NCBI GenBank assembly: GCA_934316845.1
Contig: CAKRDZ010000056.1
Location: 1-8,851, forward strand
DNA length: 8,851 nt
Source: an uncultured Eubacterium sp.
GTDB taxonomy: Bacteria > Bacillota > Clostridia > Lachnospirales > Lachnospiraceae
Direction of reading: 5' to 3'
A program made the position numbers and the translations under genes. The notes under the pieces were generated by a model. That model was not told the DNA's origin. It saw only the letters and a program-made list of their open reading frames with translations, and ran no database searches. Positions 1-5,629 of this stretch are shown here, piece by piece (position 1 is the stretch's first letter; each line of letters starts with the position of its first letter).

Positions 1-67
1 ACATATCGAGTACGACCTTGTGGGCTACATTCCCGTGGATGAGCTGCTAAAAGCGGAACAGGCATGA
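1..67 (+). CDS. 3' end of an unidentified plus-strand gene (partial)
   Basis: The reading frame starting at base 2 is open and ends in TGA at 65-67. It gives a plausible C-terminus ending YDLVGYIPVDELLKAEQA. The start and most of the gene lie outside the window, so no family is assigned. The last codons and the stop form the left arm of a hairpin (55-86), which fits a gene ending here and meeting the minus-strand operon that ends at 156. The evidence for coding is the open frame, the natural-looking acidic/hydrophobic composition and the hairpin at the stop. Confidence 0.6.
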   Translation, partial: HIEYDLVGYIPVDELLKAEQA

Positions 68-86
68 CCGAGATCATGCCTGTTCC
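55..86. terminator. Perfect 13-bp hairpin at a convergent gene junction
   Basis: GGAACAGGCATGA (55-67) pairs perfectly with TCATGCCTGTTCC (74-86) around a 6-nt loop. The stem contains the TGA stop of the upstream plus-strand gene. No clean T-tract follows: the plus strand continues AAGAAATTTGAATTTT, and the minus strand reads GCTTTTAGC after the stem. It lies between converging genes and could end transcription from both sides. The T-tracts are weak, so efficiency is uncertain. Confidence 0.6.
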
Positions 87-116
87 AAGAAATTTGAATT
101 TTACTGTCTTACCAGC

Positions 117-143
117 AGAGAGCCTAGGGCGCCCCTCTCTTTT
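117..143 (+). terminator. Possible second weak hairpin plus T-run
   Basis: AGAGAG (117-122) can pair with CTCTCT (135-140), enclosing the palindrome GGGCGCCC (127-134) and running into TTTT at 140-143. The stem is only 6 bp with a 12-nt loop, so this is a weak candidate for a back-up terminator for plus-strand transcription that passes the hairpin at 55-86. Confidence 0.3.
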
Positions 144-155
144 CACTATATTCTT

Positions 156-1136
156 CTAATTCTGCCGGCACACTTCTCCCTGCATCCGCAGCGGATAACA
201 ATACAATTCTTTCGCATCGAGATCCACGCGGTGCATATCCACCGCATTCCATTGTGGATTTTCATATGTCGTATAATAATAGATCCCCTTTGACGCATTG
301 GCGCAGGAAGTATAGATTGTGTATTCATATTTTCCGGGTTCCACCTCACAGCAGCCTTTCTGCTGGGCGACAGCCCCTAAAATATGGAAAAACTGCGCCA
401 CACTTTCCACCTCGGAATCTCCCGACCGGGAATGCTGCCGGGTAAATGCTGCGCGGACAAAGCGGGAAGACGAAGAAAGATCTCCCGGCAGTCCGAGTGC
501 TCCCATGCCACGGCTGTACATCTGTAACGGAGTTCCCGGAGCAAATGTATTTTCCGGCTGTTTTGGCGACAGTGCCTGATAATTATTTAACTGGAAGCAC
601 TGCTGTTCAAACGGCGGATTGTTGGTAAGCACACCAAACGGATTGTCGTACACTTTGAGTCCGTCCTGCATGGATTCCACGACGATACATTCGTCCGCAT
701 CGGCAATCATCCAATGAAGGGACGACGATGGCAGTCCGGCGGAAAATGAAATATTGGTGATGCATAACGAGGAAACCGCCTCCCTGGCTTCTTTTACCGA
801 CGCACATCTGCCGAGGATCCACGGGATAAATTCAAACGATGCCACATTATCACAGGAACTTTCCGGTTCCTGATAGACCGCATTGCCCACAAAATTAAGT
901 CCTGCCATGCCAAGTCCTTTTTCATTGACCGCTTCATAATACAAAGGGTAATTATCTGCTACATGTGCCATTCCGATCATGGCATATTTACATTTTTTTC
1001 CAGATAGTTTCCCATCACGCCACGTAAATTCATAATTTCTCGGCGTAACTACCACCTGCTCCCCATAAGAAAATTCGTAATCAAGGGTACGTCCAAAATA
1101 AAAATCTTTGGTTTTATATGTCGCTGCTGTACACAT
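156..1136 (-). CDS. bsh: Choloylglycine hydrolase family protein, probable bile salt hydrolase
   Basis: 326 aa, close to the 315-330 aa usual for the family. It is an N-terminal-nucleophile amidase that splits glycine or taurine from conjugated bile acids. There is no signal peptide, so it is expected in the cytoplasm. MCTAA at the start puts the nucleophile Cys2 at the mature N-terminus after Met removal. Other expected active-site residues are visible: R16 and D19 (FGRTLD), N81 (AGLNF), N172 (GVLTNNP) and R225 (SSRFVR). Asn rather than Tyr at position 81 favours bile salt hydrolase over penicillin V acylase. Residues 208-210 read SRG in the loop before GLPGD. An AGGAG lies 8-10 nt upstream of the ATG, inside the end of the preceding gene, which stops only 4 nt earlier, so translation is probably coupled. 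It is the last gene of a three-gene operon. Confidence 0.93.
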   Translation of the reverse strand: MCTAATYKTKDFYFGRTLDYEFSYGEQVVVTPRNYEFTWRDGKLSGKKCKYAMIGMAHVADNYPLYYEAVNEKGLGMAGLNFVGNAVYQEPESSCDNVASFEFIPWILGRCASVKEAREAVSSLCITNISFSAGLPSSSLHWMIADADECIVVESMQDGLKVYDNPFGVLTNNPPFEQQCFQLNNYQALSPKQPENTFAPGTPLQMYSRGMGALGLPGDLSSSSRFVRAAFTRQHSRSGDSEVESVAQFFHILGAVAQQKGCCEVEPGKYEYTIYTSCANASKGIYYYTTYENPQWNAVDMHRVDLDAKELYCYPLRMQGEVCRQN

Positions 1137-1140
1137 GGTA

Positions 1141-1653
1141 TCAGTCTCCTTTTTTTAATTGCGGCAGTGTTTCCTGCCATATCCCGGTCAGTTTTTCCAG
1201 CGAAAATGCCGCATTTGCCGGGCTGGACGACGGAAGTTCCACACACGGCAGTCCGGTTACCGGTTCCTGGTATTTCCGGTACAATTTTCCTGCCAGCCGC
1301 CCATTGGTATACACCTCGCTGATCTGTGACACTTCAAGAATCGGATTCAGGTCTGCCGGAATGACATTCCGGATACTGCTGTCGCTTGAACCCACGATCT
1401 CACATTCTTCAATGACATCATACAGTGCAATGCCATTTTTCAAAAGAAATTGTTTCTTTCCTTCTATTGTAACCGGTTCCGGCTCATTGCATACAGAAGC
1501 CAGAATTTTCCAGAAGCGGTTGCGCGGATGTCCATAGAAAAATCCTTCCTCCCGCGATTTCACGGAAGGAAAACTGCCTAAAATCAAAATACGGGACTTC
1601 TCATCGTAAACCGGTCCGAATCCATGAGAAGCCCGCGTATAATTTTTATTCAT
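1141..1653 (-). CDS. Hypoxanthine-DNA glycosylase-like protein (UDG superfamily, family 6 type)
   Basis: 170 aa from the chosen start. It belongs to the uracil-DNA glycosylase superfamily, which removes deaminated bases in base excision repair. GSFPS (26-30) is motif 1, YGHPRNRFW (40-48) follows it, and LPSSSPAN (140-147) is the motif-2-like DNA-contacting loop. This pattern matches deoxyinosine/hypoxanthine-DNA glycosylases (family 6) rather than Ung or Mug. N45 in HPRNRFW is the candidate catalytic Asn, from memory of the family. The ATG at 1653 has GGAGG 9 nt upstream. An in-frame ATG at 1662 abuts the GGAGG directly and is less likely. The start overlaps the end of the glycosyltransferase gene by 8 nt, and the stop is 4 nt before the bile salt hydrolase, so all three are tightly coupled. 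The repair function fits neither neighbour. Substrate preference is not proven by sequence. Confidence 0.85.
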   Translation of the reverse strand: MNKNYTRASHGFGPVYDEKSRILILGSFPSVKSREEGFFYGHPRNRFWKILASVCNEPEPVTIEGKKQFLLKNGIALYDVIEECEIVGSSDSSIRNVIPADLNPILEVSQISEVYTNGRLAGKLYRKYQEPVTGLPCVELPSSSPANAAFSLEKLTGIWQETLPQLKKGD

Positions 1654-2599
1654 CCAATACATCCTCCACTGCGTAGCGTGGTCTGCCTTTTGTCTCCATA
1701 TACACCTTTCCTATGTATTCGCCAATCACCCCGATTGCCAGAAGCTGAAGACCGCCAAGTGCCCAGATTGACACGATCAGGCTGCTCCATCCACGCACGG
1801 TATCGCCCAGCACATGTTCTATGATCGAATAGACCAGCATCCCAATGCTCACGATAAAGATCAGGAACCCAAGCCACACAATAAACCGGATCGGCTTGAC
1901 GCTAAATGACGAAATTCCATCAAAGGCAAACGCCAGCATCTTTTTGAGCGGATATTTGCTCTCTCCTGCCATACGCTCTTTTCTTTCATAATACACGTTG
2001 TCGGACGGAAAACCGATTATCGGGATCATGCCACGCAAAAACAGATGTACTTCTTTATAATGTTCCAGTTCATCCAGCACACGTTTGCTCATCAGGCGGT
2101 AATCTGCATGATTAAATACAATGTCAACTCCCATCCATTTCATTATATGATAAAATCCTTCGGCGGTCGTCTTCTTAAAGAACGTGTCTTTCTTCCGGCT
2201 GCTCCGCACTCCGTAAACGACATCTTTTCCGTCTTTAAATTTTTCCAGCATCTCATCAATCGCATTGATATCATCCTGAAGATCCGCATCCAATGTGATC
2301 GCCACGTCACAATGTTCTTTCGCATACATTAACCCGGCCAGAACCGCGTTCTGATGACCACGGTTGCGGGAAAGAGTCAGACCGCTGCAGATCACATTTT
2401 CCCCATGAAATTTACGGATCAGCATCCAGGTCTGATCTTTCGATCCATCGTTTACATAAAGAATACGGCTTTTTTCTCCGATCACCCCACGTTCCATCAG
2501 GGACGTCATCTTTTCCAAAAGCTGGCGGTTTGTCTCTGTCAGTACCTCTTGCTCATTATAACAGGGCACAACAAGATACAGCGTACATTTTTCACTCAT
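1646..2599 (-). CDS. GT2 polyprenyl-phosphate glycosyltransferase (GtrB/DPM1-like), two C-terminal membrane helices
   Basis: 317 aa. The family moves a sugar from a nucleotide sugar to undecaprenyl (polyprenyl) phosphate at the inner face of the membrane, for later flipping and surface glycosylation. Seen in order: VPCYNE (11-16), NDGSKDQT (50-57), the metal-binding D104-A-D106 in LDADLQDD, ADYRLMSKRVLDEL (165-178), AGESKYPL (211-218), then hydrophobic helices at about 236-260 and 271-295 and a short cytoplasmic tail. The start at 2599 has GGAGG 7 nt upstream. An in-frame ATG at 2626 lies only about 9 nt from the predicted transcription start and has no RBS. It is the first gene of the minus-strand operon. 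No GtrA-type flippase or partner transferase is in view. Donor sugar is unknown: glucose, mannose or another sugar are all possible. Confidence 0.9.
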   Translation of the reverse strand: MSEKCTLYLVVPCYNEQEVLTETNRQLLEKMTSLMERGVIGEKSRILYVNDGSKDQTWMLIRKFHGENVICSGLTLSRNRGHQNAVLAGLMYAKEHCDVAITLDADLQDDINAIDEMLEKFKDGKDVVYGVRSSRKKDTFFKKTTAEGFYHIMKWMGVDIVFNHADYRLMSKRVLDELEHYKEVHLFLRGMIPIIGFPSDNVYYERKERMAGESKYPLKKMLAFAFDGISSFSVKPIRFIVWLGFLIFIVSIGMLVYSIIEHVLGDTVRGWSSLIVSIWALGGLQLLAIGVIGEYIGKVYMETKGRPRYAVEDVLDE

Positions 2600-2640
2600 A
2601 AATTTTCCTCCATCATATATACACAATTTTATCTATCCTC

Positions 2641-2669
2641 ATTGTACCTATCTGACGCAAAAAAGTCAA
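2641..2669 (-). promoter_or_regulatory. Sigma-A-type promoter for the GT2-glycosylase-bsh operon
   Basis: Read on the minus strand: -35 TTGACT (2664-2669), a 17-bp spacer, -10 TACAAT (2641-2646). Each box matches the consensus at five of six bases. Predicted transcription start is near 2634, giving a leader of about 35 nt to the ATG at 2599. Confidence 0.75.
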
Positions 2670-2675
2670 ATATAT

Positions 2676-2704
2676 TTGCAAGAATGGTAACAGTATGGTA
2701 AAAT
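2676..2704 (+). promoter_or_regulatory. Sigma-A-type promoter for the ulosonate/teichoic-type operon
   Basis: Plus strand: -35 TTGCAA (2676-2681, four of six), a 17-bp spacer, -10 TAAAAT (2699-2704, five of six). Predicted start is near 2711, with a leader of about 50 nt. GGAGA at 2746-2750 lies 10 nt before the ATG at 2761. Confidence 0.7.
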
Positions 2705-2760
2705 AAGTTCTGGTACATTGTGCCACACTGTTTTAGATTGAATTTGGAGAACAAACTATC

Positions 2761-4854
2761 ATGAATGAACGACAGAAATATAAATGGAAGCAGGATCTTT
2801 CCTGGCTGAAAAACCGCATAAAATTTAAAATAAATCGTATCTTTTTCATGACACAGGACAAAATGGTAATGTTCGAGTCCTATCATGGCAAACGCTGTGG
2901 CGACAGTGTCCGGGCAATCTATGAAGAAATGCTGAAAGATGACACATTTCGTGATTATACTTTTGTATGGGCTTTTTCCAAGCCATCCGAACACGAGGAT
3001 CTCTTGAAAAACCCACATACGATCCTGGTAAAAAAAGGGAGTTCGGAATATTTTCGCTATTATGCCGCTTCGCGTTTTTGGATAAACAATGTAAGCATTC
3101 CGGATTTTTTGATTCCGGGACGGCATCAGATTTATATTGAAACCTGGCATGGAACCCCTTTAAAACGGCTTGGCTGTGACATCACAACCGACAGTGATCC
3201 GCGTCAGTCAAAAGAACGGATGCACCGCCGTTACCGCATCAAAGGAAAAAAAGTAACACATTTCCTGTCACCTTCTCCTTATTATACGGAAAAGATTTCG
3301 ACTGCATTTGATGTGGATCCGGCGAAGGACGGGCTGTTCGTCAATTGCGGATATCCGCGCAACGACGCTTTGTTTGCGGCATCCGAAGAAGAAACTGCAT
3401 CATTTAAAAAATCACTCGGTATCCCGGAAGGTGCCAAAGTGATCTTATACACCCCGACCTGGCGCGACAATGAATATCAAAGCGGACATGGTTTCCAATA
3501 TGAAAGCCCGGTAAATCTCGGAAAATTGATGGATCTTTTACCGGAAAACTACGTTTTATTATTCCGGGCACATCATCAGGTAGGAACTTCCGAGGTCATT
3601 CAAGAAACCGACCGTATTTTCGACGTAACAGAGGTAGACGATCTCAATGATCTGTATTTGATCAGTGACCTGATGATCACTGATTACTCCTCTACTATGT
3701 TTGATTACAGTGTACTGAAGCGTCCCATGGTATTTCATATGTATGACCTGGAGCGCTATGAGCGGGAAATCCGTGGTTTTTATTTTGACCTTGAGGAACT
3801 TCCGGGACCAATCACAAAAACCGAAGAGGAATTGGCAAAAGCAATTGTTGATGGCATCTCACATTTTGACTATGCCACAGATAAAAAATACCGGGCATTC
3901 CACGATAAATTTAATCCGTGGGAAGATGGACAGGCTGCCCGGCGTGTCATTGACAGCTGCATCCTGATCCCCCCTCACAAAAAGGGGCTTTGGGAAAAAC
4001 TGGTACTCAATTACAAACGTACCCTAAACCGTATTCATATCGTATATCTGATCATTAAATACAATATTGGTGGATTTTTCAATAAGCACGGTCTCTTTCT
4101 CAACAACAACAGCCGGCGTCTTTTAAATATGAAAGATTCACACAAGGGCGAACGCTGCTTTTTGATCGGGAACGGACCAAGTCTGAGTCCTGACGATCTG
4201 CATATGCTGATCAACGAGTACACATTTGGTACCAATATGGTATATAAAATATTTGACCAAACGGACTGGCGCCCAAGTTTTCACTGCGTGTCCGACAGCA
4301 TCTATGCGACAAAACTGCGTGATGAACTTTACAACAACGTAAAATCACCGCTGTTTACCATAGAAAAAACCTATCGCAAAATGACCAAACGGACACTGGA
4401 AACGACGTATGTACACACGATTGCCAGTGAACGCTACAAGGTAAAAGGAAATATTTTTTCCTATTGTATGGTAAAGGCGACGGTTCTTTCCCTTGCCGCA
4501 GAGTTTGCTTTTCATATGGGATTTTCCGAAATTTACCTGCTCGGCGTAGACTGTACCAACCCTCACGCCGCCGGAGGTCATTTTACCGATAATTATACAA
4601 CCAAGGAAATTGCCCAGACTGACATTTCCCGTATCAAAGAACGTATGAACAAGGAAAATGTCACGACAGAACAGATCGGAGAACATATCATTGACCGATC
4701 GATGGATGTATATCGTCTGTTAAAGAAATATGCTGATAAACACGGCATTAAAATATATAATGCAACCCGTGGTGGAAATCTGGAGATCTTCCCCCGTGTC
4801 AGACTGGAAGATGTATTAGCCTCCGAACGACTACCGCACAAACAGAAAGGATGA
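2761..4854 (+). CDS. TagF-like CDP-glycerol/polyol phosphotransferase fused to a DUF115/GT42-like domain
   Basis: 697 aa with two domains. Residues ~30-400 match the CDP-glycerol glycerophosphotransferase (TagF/TarL-like) fold, which moves a polyol phosphate from a CDP-polyol to a lipid-linked acceptor. Visible are WHGTPLKRLG (129-138, with the family His H130), GYPRND (197-202), PTWRD (232-236), RAHH (269-272), TDYSSTMFDY (307-316) and the end motif NPWEDGQAARRVID (385-398). Residues ~460-690 form a second domain: CFLIGNGPSL (466-475), a buried hydrophobic helix ~570-586 and GFSEIYLLGVDC (587-598), then H642 before YRLLKKYADKHGIKIYN. This pattern belongs to DUF115/MptE-like proteins and resembles the CMP-sialic acid transferases of GT42. 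There is no signal peptide; the N-terminus is basic. First gene of the operon, stopping 6 nt before kdsB. The first domain is secure. A CMP-sugar transferase role for the second is inference. Confidence 0.85.
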   Translation: MNERQKYKWKQDLSWLKNRIKFKINRIFFMTQDKMVMFESYHGKRCGDSVRAIYEEMLKDDTFRDYTFVWAFSKPSEHEDLLKNPHTILVKKGSSEYFRYYAASRFWINNVSIPDFLIPGRHQIYIETWHGTPLKRLGCDITTDSDPRQSKERMHRRYRIKGKKVTHFLSPSPYYTEKISTAFDVDPAKDGLFVNCGYPRNDALFAASEEETASFKKSLGIPEGAKVILYTPTWRDNEYQSGHGFQYESPVNLGKLMDLLPENYVLLFRAHHQVGTSEVIQETDRIFDVTEVDDLNDLYLISDLMITDYSSTMFDYSVLKRPMVFHMYDLERYEREIRGFYFDLEELPGPITKTEEELAKAIVDGISHFDYATDKKYRAFHDKFNPWEDGQAARRVIDSCILIPPHKKGLWEKLVLNYKRTLNRIHIVYLIIKYNIGGFFNKHGLFLNNNSRRLLNMKDSHKGERCFLIGNGPSLSPDDLHMLINEYTFGTNMVYKIFDQTDWRPSFHCVSDSIYATKLRDELYNNVKSPLFTIEKTYRKMTKRTLETTYVHTIASERYKVKGNIFSYCMVKATVLSLAAEFAFHMGFSEIYLLGVDCTNPHAAGGHFTDNYTTKEIAQTDISRIKERMNKENVTTEQIGEHIIDRSMDVYRLLKKYADKHGIKIYNATRGGNLEIFPRVRLEDVLASERLPHKQKG

Positions 4855-4860
4855 GTAAAT

Positions 4861-5601
4861 ATGAAGATAATTGGAGTTATTCCAGCAAGATACAAATCAA
4901 GTCGTTTTCCGGGAAAACCATTGGTAGACATCTGTGGTAAACCGATGATCTGGTGGGTATACCAGCAGGCAAAAAAAGTGCCGGAATTTGACGAAGTTTA
5001 TGTAGCTACGGACGATGACCGCATTGAAGCTGCGTGCAAAGAACACGACATGAAAGTCATCATGACTTCGGACAAACATGAAACCGGTTCTGACCGCGTA
5101 GCCGAGGTGGCGACCAAAGTGGATGGCGATCTCTTTGTCAATATCCAGGGCGACGAGCCGGTCATCAATCCGGAGATGATCCGGGAAGTAATTTCCATCT
5201 TTTTGGAAGATGAGACCGTTACCTTTGGCAGTCTGAAAAAAGAGATTACCGATCCGGATGAGATCAAGGCAACAAGCACGGTTAAAGTTGTCACCGACCA
5301 GAAAGGCGATGCGATGTATTTTTCCCGCTCTGTCATTCCATCCAATGTAAAAGACGGAAAACTTGCGCGTGTATTCCGTCATGTCGGAATCTATGCTTAC
5401 AAGCGGGAATTTCTGGAAGAATTTTCCAAAATGTCACAGACAGAACTGGAACTTGGCGAAGGCATTGAGCCGCTTCGCGCCATGGAACGCGGATACAAAA
5501 TGAGATTAAAAGAAACCAAGCACTCTTCGATCGGCGTCGATCTGCCGGAACATATCGAAAAAGTAGAGCGTGTTATTAAGGGAATTGATGTATTAGACTA
5601 A
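4861..5601 (+). CDS. kdsB: 3-deoxy-ulosonate (Kdo-type) cytidylyltransferase
   Basis: 246 aa, the normal KdsB length. The family joins CTP and a 3-deoxy-ulosonic acid (Kdo in Gram-negatives) to give the CMP-sugar and diphosphate, in the cytoplasm. Seen: the nucleotide-binding IPARYKSSRFPGKPL (7-21), the pair HETG.DR (73-79), VNIQGDEP (93-100, with the metal-binding D98), TVKVV (140-144), YFSRSVIP (153-160), RHVGIYAY (173-180) and GVDLPEHIEKV (225-235, with the second metal-binding D227). These match KdsB better than sialic acid (NeuA) synthetases. A weak AAAGGA spans the preceding stop, 6 nt upstream of which translation ends. Kdo itself is not expected in a Gram-positive cell wall, so the true substrate may be Kdo or another 3-deoxy-ulosonate. 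Confidence 0.9.
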   Translation: MKIIGVIPARYKSSRFPGKPLVDICGKPMIWWVYQQAKKVPEFDEVYVATDDDRIEAACKEHDMKVIMTSDKHETGSDRVAEVATKVDGDLFVNIQGDEPVINPEMIREVISIFLEDETVTFGSLKKEITDPDEIKATSTVKVVTDQKGDAMYFSRSVIPSNVKDGKLARVFRHVGIYAYKREFLEEFSKMSQTELELGEGIEPLRAMERGYKMRLKETKHSSIGVDLPEHIEKVERVIKGIDVLD

Positions 5602-5629
5602 TATCAGCACGAAATTTTAGGAGGTTACT

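Noticed and set aside
156..1136. Penicillin V acylase as an alternative for the choloylglycine hydrolase family protein
   Set aside because: Asn81 in AGLNF is the bile-salt-hydrolase type residue; penicillin V acylases typically have Tyr there. Substrate still needs an assay.
1118..1537. A 139-codon plus-strand frame opposite the DNA glycosylase gene
   Set aside because: It is antisense to the conserved glycosylase motifs, has no ribosome binding site and no recognisable domain.
2629..3150. A 173-codon minus-strand frame across the divergent promoters and the start of the TagF-like gene
   Set aside because: It would run through both predicted promoters, lacks a recognisable domain and is antisense to the TagF-like coding frame.
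4861..5601. CMP-sialic acid synthetase (NeuA) as an alternative to KdsB
   Set aside because: The motifs RHVGIYAY, YFSRSVIP and GVDLPEHIEKV and the overall length fit KdsB. No sialic acid synthase (NeuB) or epimerase (NeuC) is near.
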